64,000 bases of DNA, taken from NCBI GenBank assembly GCA_004010935.1, contig CP026511.1:2728001-2792000 (forward strand), in the 5' to 3' direction. This DNA is from Pseudomonadaceae bacterium SI-3 (GTDB lineage Bacteria; Pseudomonadota; Gammaproteobacteria; Pseudomonadales; Pseudomonadaceae). Positions 18,805-27,375 of the stretch are shown in pieces; positions within the stretch are counted from its first letter, which is position 1; the number at the start of each line of letters is the position of its first letter. Made by a program: the position numbers and the translations under genes. A model generated the notes under the pieces. The model saw only the letters and a list, made by a program, of their open reading frames with translations. It was not told where the DNA came from and did not search any database.

Positions 18805-19137
18805 ATGAACATGAAATGGCAAAAAGCAGTTGGTGGTATCGCCCTGGCAGCGGCCCTTGCAGGCGGCTCGGCCATGACTTACGCGGCGGATATGGACTAC
18901 AACACCTGGGATGCCGATAAGTCCGGCTCCGTGGACTACAACGAGTGGGACACCGGGTTCGACAATCAAGGGATGTTTTCCCGTTGGGATGCTGATCGAA
19001 ACGGCACACTCTCCGATGAGGAATATGGCCAAGGCGTCTACAACAGCTATGACCGCGACAAGAGCGGCGACTGGAACGAGGAAGAGTACAACCGCTTCCG
19101 TGATGACGCCGGCGATGAAGGCTGGCTCGACGTCTGA
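18805..19137 (+). CDS. Exported EF-hand calcium-binding protein
   Basis: This 110-residue protein has a signal peptide (cleavage near MTYAA). Three acidic EF-type loops follow: DADKSGSVDYNEW, DADRNGTLSDEEY and DRDKSGDWNEEEY. These match the D-x-D-x-D/S-G pattern for calcium coordination. Similar small EF-hand proteins are widespread in Pseudomonas periplasms without a defined role. The ATG at 18805 has GAGGAGA upstream. An intrinsic terminator at 19172-19200 ends the transcript. Confidence 0.88.
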   Translation: MNMKWQKAVGGIALAAALAGGSAMTYAADMDYNTWDADKSGSVDYNEWDTGFDNQGMFSRWDADRNGTLSDEEYGQGVYNSYDRDKSGDWNEEEYNRFRDDAGDEGWLDV

Positions 19138-19171
19138 CGTTGCCGCGTTAGCTTCAATCGTGATGTAGCAG

Positions 19172-19200
19172 CCGCCCCCTCATGGGGGCGGTCGTGTTTT
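19172..19200 (+). terminator. Rho-independent terminator after the EF-hand gene
   Basis: A perfect 8-bp stem CCGCCCCC / GGGGGCGG with loop TCAT is followed by TCGTGTTTT. Confidence 0.85.
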
Positions 19201-19312
19201 CGGGCTTCGACTTTCTCCAGCGCGAAGCCAGTCATCGCGCCAATGGATGGAACGTCCCGCGCAAGACAGGCTCCCATTTTTGGTCTGCTGATCGATCAAT
19301 GGGAGAACCTCA

Positions 19313-20347
19313 ATGACACAACAATCGCAACACAACCGCAGCATCCACCTCGCCTCGCGCCCGCACGGTGCACCCACCGCCGATAACTTTCGGTTGGAAA
19401 CCGGTCCGGTGCCGAGCCCCAACGACGGGCAGCTGTTGCTGCGTACCGTTTATCTCTCGCTGGACCCCTATATGCGCGGCCGCATGAGTGCCGGGCCGTC
19501 CTACGCGCCACCCTTGGAAGTGGGCGATGTGATGGTCGGCGGTACGGTTTGCCGGGTCGTAGAGTCCCGCCATGCCGACTACAAGGAAGGCGACTGGGTG
19601 CTCAGTGGCAACGGCTGGCAGGACTATGCTGTTTCCGATGGGACCGGCGTGCTCAAACTTAGCCAGGACATGCAGCACCCTTCCCATGCCCTCGGTGTGC
19701 TGGGCATGCCCGGTTTCACCGCCTACATGGGTTTGCTCGATATCGGCCAGCCCAAGGCCGGCGAAACGCTGGTGGTGGCCGCAGCCACCGGCCCCGTTGG
19801 CGCTACTGTCGGACAGATCGGTAAGCTGAAAGGCTGCCGGGTTGTAGGCATCGCCGGTGGTGCTGATAAATGTCGGCATGCGGTCGAAACGCTTGGCTTT
19901 GACGCCTGTATCGATCATCACGCCGAAGGTTTTGCGCAGCAATTGGCGGACAACTGCCCAGACGGGATCGATGTGTATTTCGAGAACGTCGGCGGCAAAG
20001 TATTCGATGCCGTGCTGCCACTTCTCAATACCAGCGCACGGGTACCGGTCTGTGGCGTCGTTGCGCAGTACAACAGCACCGACCTGCCAGACGGCCCGGA
20101 CCGTTTGCCATTGCTGCTCGATACCATCCTCAAGAAGCGCATGCGCATGCAGGGCTTCATCATCTTCAACGACTACGGGCACCGCTACGACGAATTCGCC
20201 CGTGACATGAGCGCGTGGTACGCCGAGGGCAAGATCAAGTATCGCGAGCAGGTCGTCCAGGGATTGGAAAATGCGCCCGAGGCGTTTATCGGCCTGCTCG
20301 AAGGCAAGAATTTCGGGAAACTGGTGGTGCAGGTTTGCGAGGCCTAA
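19313..20347 (+). CDS. NADP-dependent medium-chain oxidoreductase (CurA/PTGR-like)
   Basis: This 344-residue zinc-independent MDR enzyme starts at an ATG with GGAGA 9 bases upstream. The N-terminal segment has TVYLSLDPYMRGRMS, a signature of the NADPH-dependent alkenal/one or curcumin reductase subfamily. The nucleotide-binding motif AATGPVGATVGQIGKLKGCR is near residues 143-162. The end carries the expected EGKNFGKLVVQV. It reduces alpha,beta-unsaturated ketones or aldehydes in related proteins; the natural substrate here is unknown. It stands alone after a terminator. Confidence 0.9.
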   Translation: MTQQSQHNRSIHLASRPHGAPTADNFRLETGPVPSPNDGQLLLRTVYLSLDPYMRGRMSAGPSYAPPLEVGDVMVGGTVCRVVESRHADYKEGDWVLSGNGWQDYAVSDGTGVLKLSQDMQHPSHALGVLGMPGFTAYMGLLDIGQPKAGETLVVAAATGPVGATVGQIGKLKGCRVVGIAGGADKCRHAVETLGFDACIDHHAEGFAQQLADNCPDGIDVYFENVGGKVFDAVLPLLNTSARVPVCGVVAQYNSTDLPDGPDRLPLLLDTILKKRMRMQGFIIFNDYGHRYDEFARDMSAWYAEGKIKYREQVVQGLENAPEAFIGLLEGKNFGKLVVQVCEA

Positions 20348-20548
20348 CGCCTTTCTAGCCGTTCGGCGCGGGTAAGCACGGCTCGTTTGGTGGATAGAAG
20401 CGGAACGTCACCCGCCCCGCTCAACGGCCGAAGTAGGAGTCGGCGGCGCCCAACTATCCGTGGGCAGCCGCCGCCTCATTATTTTCGCGAGCAAGGACTC
20501 GGCGTTCCCGTCGCGCCTAACGCTGCACCAGCGAAACCGCATGATTTT

Positions 20549-20572
20549 GTAGGAGCGAGCTTGCTCGCGATC
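20549..20572. repeat. REP-type palindromic repeat
   Basis: GTAGGAGCGAGCTTGCTCGC followed by GATC contains the hairpin GCGAGC-TT-GCTCGC. This is a well-known Pseudomonas intergenic repeat class. It lies between two convergent genes in a 256-base gap. Confidence 0.75.
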
Positions 20573-20603
20573 CGTACTCAACCATCAAGCGAATCGGGCC
20601 TGC

Positions 20604-21950
20604 TCAGCCTTGACCTAGCCCAGCAGACAGTTCGCAGCGGCGCGCATCCCTAGCCTGTTGCAGATGCGGCGGCCGCACGCCAGGGATCGGCTTGGCCAAG
20701 CGAATCTTCAGGAACTCGGTAACGTCCGCATTGAGGCCCCGCCCTCCTCCATAAGGAAAGTTGTTGTCGTTGGTGACTAGCAAGGTGCGCGCATCCAGCG
20801 GCAGCACGCTTTCGATGGTCACGTAGGGAAAGGTGAACGACCGCTGGCCGTCGCCGTTCAGGTCGTCGGGGTCGGCCAGCTGCATGAGGTCGACCACTTC
20901 GGTTTTATGCACGGCACCACCACTGGCGACACCACGGATGTCGATCAGGTAGATCTTCTTGAACGGGGTGCCGTTGGTTGCGGTAGCGCCATTGCGCTCG
21001 ATGACAAGAAAGCGTGTCTCGTCGATGGCGGTCATGTCACCGATGGCGTGCTCCGGCGCCTGCAGGCGATAGAAGAACACCTTGCCGCTATAGCGCTCCT
21101 GATCGATGTCGAACTCGTTGATTCGCAGTGTGCCGGCCGGATCGCCGCTGACGGACTTTTCCAACAGCGCGTACAGCCGATCGCCGCGCGGGTTGATCGC
21201 CATGCCTTCGAAGCCACCTGACCCACCCAGATTGGCGGTTGCGCGCCCAGCCACTACGTCCGCATGCTGCGGCGCGTAAACGCCCGGTAGCGAGATGGCG
21301 CTACGGGTAACGGTGCCGGAGGCATCGGTCTTCACCAGGTACGGACCGAACTCATCACCAAACCACATGGCGCAGTTCTTGTCGCGGCGCACGGACTCGA
21401 CGTCCAGGTCGGCGCCCGTCAGCAGGCGACCGAAATCGATGGCACTGTCTACGCGCGGCTTGGAGCCGTCGTTGTAATAGAAGCGGTAGTCGGCCTGAAT
21501 CGGCAGTTCCAGCTTTTGATTGATGTCGTTGAGCGTCAGGCGCGACGGATGAGTGAAGCGAGCCAGCGGCGCACCACTGAGATAGTCGCTGGCGCTGACC
21601 TTGCCGCTGCCGCCGCTGGCGGTACGGAAATCCGGCCGCACGCTGTAGAGCCGCAACAGCGCATCGGCAGAGTTCGTTTGCCCACCGAAGCCGTTGTCGG
21701 TCATGAATATAAAGCTGTTTTCATCTGCGCCCGGCAGCACGGCGGAAAAGCCCTGTACCGGCTGGCGGTTTTCATAGGGTGGCGCGAAGGTGCCGTAGGG
21801 GTTCGCGTTGGCCATCTGACCCGACGTCGGGCCGTCGGAGAACGTATCGGCAGGCATCATCGCCCAACCCTCCAGGGTATTGGTGGCAGCCATGGCGGGG
21901 GCAGAGATCGCAGCGGCAAGCGCCACGACCAGCGGCTTCGGGATTCGCAT
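20604..21950 (-). CDS. Exported esterase-like phytase-domain protein
   Basis: This 448-residue protein has a signal peptide (MRIPKPLVVALAAAISAPAM, cleavage at AMA). A beta-propeller-type "esterase-like activity of phytase" domain (PF13449 type) covers most of the mature chain. Typical elements are MTDNGFGGQTNSADA, DEFGPYLVKTD and GFEGMAINPRGDRLYALLE. The ATG at 21950 has GGAGA 8 bases upstream; the frame extends to 22001 without a better start. It is probably a periplasmic or secreted hydrolase; the substrate is uncertain since family members vary between phosphatase and esterase activities. Monocistronic. Confidence 0.85.
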   Translation of the reverse strand: MRIPKPLVVALAAAISAPAMAATNTLEGWAMMPADTFSDGPTSGQMANANPYGTFAPPYENRQPVQGFSAVLPGADENSFIFMTDNGFGGQTNSADALLRLYSVRPDFRTASGGSGKVSASDYLSGAPLARFTHPSRLTLNDINQKLELPIQADYRFYYNDGSKPRVDSAIDFGRLLTGADLDVESVRRDKNCAMWFGDEFGPYLVKTDASGTVTRSAISLPGVYAPQHADVVAGRATANLGGSGGFEGMAINPRGDRLYALLEKSVSGDPAGTLRINEFDIDQERYSGKVFFYRLQAPEHAIGDMTAIDETRFLVIERNGATATNGTPFKKIYLIDIRGVASGGAVHKTEVVDLMQLADPDDLNGDGQRSFTFPYVTIESVLPLDARTLLVTNDNNFPYGGGRGLNADVTEFLKIRLAKPIPGVRPPHLQQARDARRCELSAGLGQG

Positions 21951-22121
21951 GTTGGGTGTCTCCATCCGTTTGGAGCCTGCGCCGTGCGACATGCGCGGCA
22001 CTCTGGCACCGGAGAACCACCTTAGAAAGTCACTGTGTCAGGAATATGGCTATAGCTGAATAAGCGTCATTACGCCGGCACCGTTCGGCGAAAAGCACCT
22101 TACGCCTAGCCCCAAAGCGCG

Positions 22122-22982
22122 TCAGGCGACCTCATGCCCTCGCGCCGCCTGAGCGAGATAGAACCAGGTCTGAGTATCAAGTTGCAGCTCGGCGCCCAGT
22201 AGCGCTTCCTCGATTCGCTCCCAGCGTAGGCTACCGAGGATCGGGACCGGCTTGCCGGGCAGCTTGCGCAGCCAGGCCAGGGCGACCTGATTGGCTGTGG
22301 CATTCAACGCCGCGCCAACCTCGTCGAGCGCACGCAGCAATTCAGGACCGAAACGTCCACCGCCCATCGGCGACCACGCCAGCACATGCACTCCTTCGCT
22401 CTCCATGGCGTGCAACCGACCATCCCACGCGGCGTCCTGCGCCTGCAGTGACAGCTCGATCTGGTTGCAACGCAGCGGCAGCTCCCGCGCCAGCGTCTGG
22501 CAGTGCAACAACTCCGCATTGGAGACCCCGAGCCAGCCGATCTTGCCGCTGCCGACCAGATCATCCAGCGCCCGCGCGACTTCATCGACCCGCAGCAAGG
22601 GATCGGGGCGGTGCAGCAGAAAGCCGTCGAGGCGCTCCACGCCCAACCGCTTCAACGAGCCCTCCACCGCCTGGGTGAGGTAGTCCGCCCGGGTGTTGTA
22701 GTGCTTGACCTGCCAGCGCGAGCTGTCCTGCGCAGCGGGCACGATGTCGGCCTTGCCGATCAGCTGGACCTGCTCGCGCAACGCCGGGCGCAGTTGCAAT
22801 GCTGCGCCAAAATGCGCCTCGCACTCACCAGCACCATAGATATCGGCGTGATCGAAACCGCTCAGGCCGCGCTCCACACAGCGCTCGATGAAGCCCAGCA
22901 GCGCCTGCGGCTGCGCCAGTTCGGGGTATTGCATCAGGCGCATCATGCCCAGCAAAAGAGGTTGTTCGACGACCTTGTTCAA
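22122..22982 (-). CDS. Aldo/keto reductase, YdhF-like (TTG start)
   Basis: This 286-residue AKR-family TIM barrel has the catalytic Asp and Tyr in GFDHADIYGAGECE, the Lys in LIGKADI and the His in GFLLHRPDPL. LGVSNAELLHCQ and VLAWSPMGGG are also family signatures. The open frame runs up to 23330, but homology begins only at VVEQPLLLGMMRL. The TTG at 22982 has GGAG 5 bases upstream, so I place the start there. It is an NADPH-dependent reductase of carbonyl compounds with unknown natural substrate. It is transcribed away from the nirB leader. Confidence 0.88.
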   Translation of the reverse strand: MNKVVEQPLLLGMMRLMQYPELAQPQALLGFIERCVERGLSGFDHADIYGAGECEAHFGAALQLRPALREQVQLIGKADIVPAAQDSSRWQVKHYNTRADYLTQAVEGSLKRLGVERLDGFLLHRPDPLLRVDEVARALDDLVGSGKIGWLGVSNAELLHCQTLARELPLRCNQIELSLQAQDAAWDGRLHAMESEGVHVLAWSPMGGGRFGPELLRALDEVGAALNATANQVALAWLRKLPGKPVPILGSLRWERIEEALLGAELQLDTQTWFYLAQAARGHEVA

Positions 22983-23164
22983 GTGATCTCCAGTTTCGTC
23001 AGGGGATGAGGCCAGCCGCAAGGATAACGATGCCGCGACCGGAAGGTCGTGTACTGACCGGTCCCAGGACGCAAGGTTCTGCTCCCTGATCGCAACGCTT
23101 GGCGAATCGCCCCAAAAAAGGGAGCTTTTCGCGAAGACCGCACCTTTGTGGTTCAGCTTTGACT

Positions 23165-23220
23165 GTGGGCTGAAGCCCACCCTACAAAAGCCTTGCCCCG
23201 TAGGGTGGGCTTCAGCCCAC
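23165..23220. repeat. REP doublet (inverted pair)
   Basis: GTGGGCTGAAGCCCACCCTA(C) at 23165-23185 and its reverse complement at 23200-23220 are separated by 14 bases. Each unit also has internal dyad symmetry (GTGGGCT / AGCCCAC). GTAGGGTGGGCTTCAGCCCA units of this kind are scattered between genes in the P. stutzeri group. Confidence 0.8.
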
Positions 23221-23262
23221 CAACCCCGTGCAGCTCCGCCCTCACGCCCTGCTTTAAGGTCG

Positions 23263-23279
23263 CTGGCACGCAACCTGCT
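23263..23279 (+). promoter_or_regulatory. Sigma-54 (RpoN) promoter for the nirBD operon
   Basis: CTGGCACG-CAAC-CTGCT matches the -24/-12 consensus (YTGGCACG, four bases, TTGCW) at all positions but one. It points at nirB, with a predicted start near 23291. Nitrite assimilation genes are NtrC/sigma-54 controlled in Pseudomonas, so context agrees. No clear NtrC site was found upstream. Confidence 0.75.
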
Positions 23280-23295
23280 ATGGCCTATGCAAAGC

Positions 23296-23315
23296 CTGCC
23301 GACCAATTCGGCAGC
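23296..23315 (+). promoter_or_regulatory. Leader hairpin near the nirB transcript 5' end
   Basis: CTGCCGA / TCGGCAG (7-bp stem, loop CCAAT) lies close to the predicted transcription start and about 100 bases before the leader terminator. It may be part of an antiterminator binding structure such as that recognised by NasT-type ANTAR proteins (inference; loop consensus not verified). Confidence 0.4.
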
Positions 23316-23415
23316 ATCTCCCGCGGTCAACGAAGACCATCAGCCACGAGTGGCACGGGACGGGTGCACCGGGCAACGTCGCTCGCCAGCACCCCACAAA
23401 TCCTAATACCAGGCA

Positions 23416-23460
23416 AAGGCGCCTGGAGCTGCACGACAGCTCCAGGCGCCTTTTTTGTTT
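23416..23460 (+). terminator. Leader terminator (attenuator) between the nirB promoter and nirB
   Basis: A perfect 16-bp inverted repeat, AAGGCGCCTGGAGCTG and its complement with loop CACGA, is followed by TTTTTGTTTTTG. It lies downstream of the sigma-54 promoter and about 45 bases before the nirB start, so nirB transcription must pass it. This is the layout of NasS/NasT-controlled nitrate/nitrite assimilation leaders in Pseudomonas and Azotobacter. Confidence 0.8.
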
Positions 23461-23503
23461 TTGTACGACGACACCGCACGCGGTGTCGACGGAGGAACCG
23501 GTC

Positions 23504-26062
23504 ATGAACGCAATCGTCACCCCGCTCAAAAGTGAAACGCTGGTCGTCATCGGCAACGGGATGGTGGGTCACCACTGCGTCGAGCAACTGATCGAGCGCG
23601 GCGCACTGAGCCAGTACCAATTGCATGTCTACGGTGAAGAGCGTCAGCGCGCCTACGACCGGGTGCACCTGTCCGAATACTTCGGCGGCCGTGATGCCGA
23701 CTCACTGGCCATGTGCGATGCCGACTATTACGCCGCCCACGGCGTGCATATGCACCTTGGCGTGCAGGTGTTGGAAATCGACCGTGAACGCAAAGAAGTG
23801 GTCACCCGCGAAGGCCGCCAGCCCTACGACAAGCTGGTTCTGGCGACTGGTTCCTACCCGTTCGTACCGCCAATTCCGGGCGCCGAGGGCAATTCGCGAC
23901 TGGTCTACCGCACCCTGGATGATCTGGACGCCATCCGCGCCGCCGCCAGCAACGCCAAGCGCGGCGTGGTCGTTGGTGGCGGACTGCTCGGGCTGGAAGC
24001 GGCCAATGCGCTCAAATCGCTCGGCCTCGAAGCCCATGTGGTCGAGTTCGCCCCACGCCTGATGCCGGTGCAGCTGGACGAGGAAGCCGGCAAGGCGCTC
24101 AAGGCCCGCATCGAAGCGCTGGGCGTCGGCGTGCATCTGTCCCGCGCCACGCAGGAAATCGTCATCGGTGAGGAATACGCCTACCGGATGAACTTCAACG
24201 ATGGCGACCATCTGGAAACCGATCTGATTGTCTTCTCCGCTGGTATCCGCCCGCAGGACGCGCTGGCCCGCAGCGCCGAACTCGACGTCGCACCGCGCGG
24301 TGGCATCGTGATCGACGCTGACTACCGCACCAACGACCCGTCAATCTTCGCCATCGGCGAATGCGCCTCCTGGAACGCCATGGTCTATGGGCTGGTCGCG
24401 CCGGGGTACACCATGGCGCGCAATCTGGCCGCCCTGCTCTGCGGCGAGCCGCACCAGCCCTTCAGCGGTGCGGACATGTCGACCAAGCTCAAGCTGCTCG
24501 GCGTCGACGTCGGCTCCATCGGCGATGCCCACGCCGCCACACCCGGCGCCAAGAGTTATCGCTTCATCGACGAAGCCAACGCCAGCTACCGCCGCCTGGT
24601 GCTGTCCGAAGATGGCAAGCGCGTCATCGGAGCCGTGCTGATCGGCGACAACAGTTACTACGACACCCTGCTGCAGTACGCGCAGAACGGCATCAAGCTG
24701 CCGGCAGATCCGTCCAGCCTGATCCTGCCGCTGTCGGATGGCGCACCGACCTTGGGCGCCGATGCCCTGCCCGACACCGCAACCCTCTGCTCCTGCCACA
24801 ACGTCACCAAGGGCGCGGTGTGCTGCCAGGTCGACGCGGGCATCACCGATCTCGGCGAACTGAAAGCCGCGACCAAGGCCGGCACCGGCTGCGGGGGTTG
24901 CAGCGCGCTGCTCAAGCAGGTGTTCGAGCACGAGCTGACCGCTCGTGGCGTCGAAGTCGACAAGAGCCTCTGCGAACACTTCGGCCATACCCGCCAGGAG
25001 CTGTACGGCATCGTGCGAGTCGAAGGCATCATCAGTTTCGCTGAGCTGTTGGCCAAGCATGGTCGAGGTCATACCGGCTGCGACATCTGCAAGCCGGCGG
25101 TGGGCTCGATCCTCGCGTCTTGCTGGAACCAGCCGATCACCGACCCGGGGCTGATCCCGCTACAGGACACCAACGACACCTTCATGGCGAACATGCAGAA
25201 GAACGGCACCTATTCGGTGGTGCCGCGCATCGCCGGCGGTGAGATCACCCCGGACAAGCTGATCGCCCTCGGTGCAGTCGCGAAGAAATATGACCTCTAC
25301 ACCAAGATCACCGGTGGCCAGCGCATCGACCTGTTCGGCGCGCAGCTGCACGAGCTGCCGGATATCTGGGGTGAGCTGATCGAGGCCGGCTTCGAAACCG
25401 GCCACGCCTACGGCAAATCCCTGCGCACGGTGAAATCCTGTGTCGGCAGCACCTGGTGCCGCTACGGCGTGCAAGACAGCGTCGGCATGGCGCTGCGCCT
25501 GGAGGATCGCTACAAGGGCCTGCGCTCGCCGCACAAAATCAAGTTTGGTGTCTCCGGCTGCACCCGCGAATGCGCCGAGGCACAGAGCAAGGACATCGGC
25601 GTCATCGCTACCGAAAACGGCTGGAACCTGTACGTGGCCGGCAACGGCGGCATGCGCCCACGTCACGCCGAGCTGTTCGCCACCGACCTCGATGATGAAA
25701 CGCTGATTCGCTACATCGACCGCTTCCTGATGTTCTACATCCGCACCGCGGACAAGCTGCAACGTACCTCGGTGTGGCGCGAATCCCTCGAAGGCGGACT
25801 CGACTATCTCAAGGAAGTCGTCATCGACGACAGCCTGAATCTCGCCGCTGAGCTGGAAGCGCAGATCCAGTTGGTGGTCGACCGCTACGAATGCGAGTGG
25901 GCCAACGCCATCAAGGATCCGGAGAAGCTCAAGCGTTTCCGCACCTTCGTCAACGACCAGCGCGGCGACCCGGACGTTCACTTCGTCAGGGAACGCGGCC
26001 AGCGCCGCCCAGCACATGCACACGAACTTCACCTGATTCCCGTTACCGAGGAGGTGCTCTGA
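23504..26062 (+). CDS. nirB: Assimilatory nitrite reductase, large subunit
   Basis: This 852-residue protein is full length. An N-terminal FAD/NADH oxidoreductase module comes first (LVVIGNGMVGHHCVEQLIER at about residues 11-30; GVVVGGGLLGLEAANALKSL). A BFD-like [2Fe-2S] domain follows (CSCHNVTKGAV, then GTGCGGCSALLKQV). The ferredoxin-like and sirohaem-binding modules come last, with [4Fe-4S]/sirohaem cysteines in SCVGSTWCRYG and SGCTRECAEAQ. It reduces nitrite to ammonium with NADH in the cytoplasm. GGAGGA precedes the ATG at 23504. Its stop overlaps the nirD start (TGATG). Expression is probably sigma-54 dependent with leader attenuation. Confidence 0.96.
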   Translation: MNAIVTPLKSETLVVIGNGMVGHHCVEQLIERGALSQYQLHVYGEERQRAYDRVHLSEYFGGRDADSLAMCDADYYAAHGVHMHLGVQVLEIDRERKEVVTREGRQPYDKLVLATGSYPFVPPIPGAEGNSRLVYRTLDDLDAIRAAASNAKRGVVVGGGLLGLEAANALKSLGLEAHVVEFAPRLMPVQLDEEAGKALKARIEALGVGVHLSRATQEIVIGEEYAYRMNFNDGDHLETDLIVFSAGIRPQDALARSAELDVAPRGGIVIDADYRTNDPSIFAIGECASWNAMVYGLVAPGYTMARNLAALLCGEPHQPFSGADMSTKLKLLGVDVGSIGDAHAATPGAKSYRFIDEANASYRRLVLSEDGKRVIGAVLIGDNSYYDTLLQYAQNGIKLPADPSSLILPLSDGAPTLGADALPDTATLCSCHNVTKGAVCCQVDAGITDLGELKAATKAGTGCGGCSALLKQVFEHELTARGVEVDKSLCEHFGHTRQELYGIVRVEGIISFAELLAKHGRGHTGCDICKPAVGSILASCWNQPITDPGLIPLQDTNDTFMANMQKNGTYSVVPRIAGGEITPDKLIALGAVAKKYDLYTKITGGQRIDLFGAQLHELPDIWGELIEAGFETGHAYGKSLRTVKSCVGSTWCRYGVQDSVGMALRLEDRYKGLRSPHKIKFGVSGCTRECAEAQSKDIGVIATENGWNLYVAGNGGMRPRHAELFATDLDDETLIRYIDRFLMFYIRTADKLQRTSVWRESLEGGLDYLKEVVIDDSLNLAAELEAQIQLVVDRYECEWANAIKDPEKLKRFRTFVNDQRGDPDVHFVRERGQRRPAHAHELHLIPVTEEVL

Positions 26063-26439
26063 TGAGCCAGTCCAACGCCGTACGCATGCAACCGAGTGAA
26101 AACGTCAGCTGGCGGGCGCTCTGCAGCCGTCGCGATCTGGTCGCCAATTCAGGCGTGGTCGCCTGGCTCGATGACGAGCAGGTCGCACTGTTTCACCTGC
26201 CCGAAACCGAGACGGGTGAACAGGTCTTCGCCATCGCCAACAAGGACCCGAAATCGGGCGCCAATGTCATCGGCCGCGGCATTCTGGGGCAGCTCAAGGG
26301 CGACCTGGTGATCGCCTCACCGCTGTACAAGCAGCACTTCCGCTTGGCTGACGGCAGCTGTCTGGAATACCCGGAACAGCAATTGCAAGTCTGGCCAGTA
26401 CGCCTCAATGGCGATGCGGTGGAGATCGCCGCGGCCTGA
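26062..26439 (+). CDS. nirD: Assimilatory nitrite reductase, small subunit
   Basis: This 125-residue protein has the Rieske-like NirD fold but lacks the CxH...CxxH cluster ligands, as is normal for proteobacterial NirD. Recognisable stretches are WRALCSRRDLVANSGVVAW and GRGILGQLKGDLVIASPLYK. It partners NirB. Its ATG shares bases with the nirB stop (TGATG), implying coupled translation. Confidence 0.93.
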   Translation: MSQSNAVRMQPSENVSWRALCSRRDLVANSGVVAWLDDEQVALFHLPETETGEQVFAIANKDPKSGANVIGRGILGQLKGDLVIASPLYKQHFRLADGSCLEYPEQQLQVWPVRLNGDAVEIAAA

Positions 26440-26519
26440 CCGCGGCCCGGCACAACGAGCAGCGATACGCCTACGGCAGGGATGCCCCTGCTTTGCCAAC
26501 ACAACCAGAGAACCGAAAA

Positions 26520-27335
26520 ATGTCCTACATCGTGCCCTCGGAATTCGTCACCAAAATGGTCGACGCCGGTGAATCAAAGGTTTTCATGTCCACGCGGGAC
26601 ACGTTGATACGTGCCTTCATGGCGGGCGCCATCCTGGCACTGGCTGCGGTGTTCGCCGTGACCATCACCGTGCAGACCGGCTCGCCGCTGGTGGGCGCAA
26701 TGTTGTTCCCGGTCGGTTTCGTCATGCTTTACCTGATGGGGTTCGACCTGCTCACCGGCGTGTTCGTCCTCACGCCGCTGGCCTTGCTGGACAAGCGACC
26801 GGGCGTAACCGTCAACGGCGTGCTGCGCAACTGGGGGCTGGTGTTTCTGGGTAACTTCGGCGGTGCGCTCACCGTCGCCTTCATGATGGCCTTCGTCTTC
26901 ACCATGGGCTTCTCCACCGATCCGGGTCCTGTGGGCGAAAAGATCTCGCACGTCGGCGAAGCGCGGACGCTGGGCTATGCCGAGTTCGGCGCCGCTGGCT
27001 GGTTCACCATCTTCCTGCGCGGCATGCTGTGCAATTGGATGGTCTCGATGGGCGTGGTCGGCGCGATGATCTCCACCTCGGTCAGCGGCAAGGTCATCGC
27101 CATGTGGATGCCGATCATGCTGTTCTTCTTCATGGGCTTCGAGCATTCGGTGGTGAACATGTTCCTGTTCCCCTCGGCGATGATCATGGGCGGCAACTTC
27201 TCGATCATGGATTACATGGTCTGGAACGAAATTCCCACGGCGCTGGGCAACCTGGTCGGCGGCCTGGCCTTCACCGGCCTGACGCTCTACACCACCCACG
27301 TGCGGACCGCACCGAAGCGCGCGTTGGTACGCTGA
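26520..27335 (+). CDS. Formate/nitrite transporter family channel
   Basis: This 271-residue protein has six hydrophobic segments of the FNT family. The signatures are VGAMLFPVGFVMLYLMGFDL, LGNFGGALTVAF, LCNWMVSMGVVGAMIS and FFFMGFEHSVVNMF. The last contains the conserved pore His-Ser-Val-Asn segment. Placed 80 bases after nirD, it most likely carries nitrite (NirC-like); a formate channel is the alternative from sequence alone. The ATG at 26520 has a short GAG-containing ribosome site. In P. aeruginosa the analogous locus has an MFS-type NasA instead. Confidence 0.88.
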   Translation: MSYIVPSEFVTKMVDAGESKVFMSTRDTLIRAFMAGAILALAAVFAVTITVQTGSPLVGAMLFPVGFVMLYLMGFDLLTGVFVLTPLALLDKRPGVTVNGVLRNWGLVFLGNFGGALTVAFMMAFVFTMGFSTDPGPVGEKISHVGEARTLGYAEFGAAGWFTIFLRGMLCNWMVSMGVVGAMISTSVSGKVIAMWMPIMLFFFMGFEHSVVNMFLFPSAMIMGGNFSIMDYMVWNEIPTALGNLVGGLAFTGLTLYTTHVRTAPKRALVR

Positions 27336-27341
27336 TTGATG

Positions 27342-27367
27342 GTGAACCCCGGGCAACCGGGGTTCAC
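27342..27367 (+). other. GCAA-tetraloop hairpin before the PP2C-kinase gene
   Basis: A perfect 11-bp stem, GTGAACCCCGG / CCGGGGTTCAC, with a GNRA-type GCAA loop lies 8 bases before the ATG of the kinase gene. There is no T-run. No Shine-Dalgarno sequence is visible for that gene, so the hairpin may limit or position translation, or mark an RNA processing point. Confidence 0.55.
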
Positions 27368-27375
27368 TGCATCTA

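Larger units (their letters stand above)
22983..23503. other. Regulatory intergenic region upstream of nirB
   Basis: This is 521 bases without a gene. In order it contains a REP doublet (23165-23220), a sigma-54 promoter (23263-23279), a leader hairpin (23296-23315) and a strong intrinsic terminator (23416-23460), ending in the nirB ribosome binding site GGAGGA. Confidence 0.7.
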
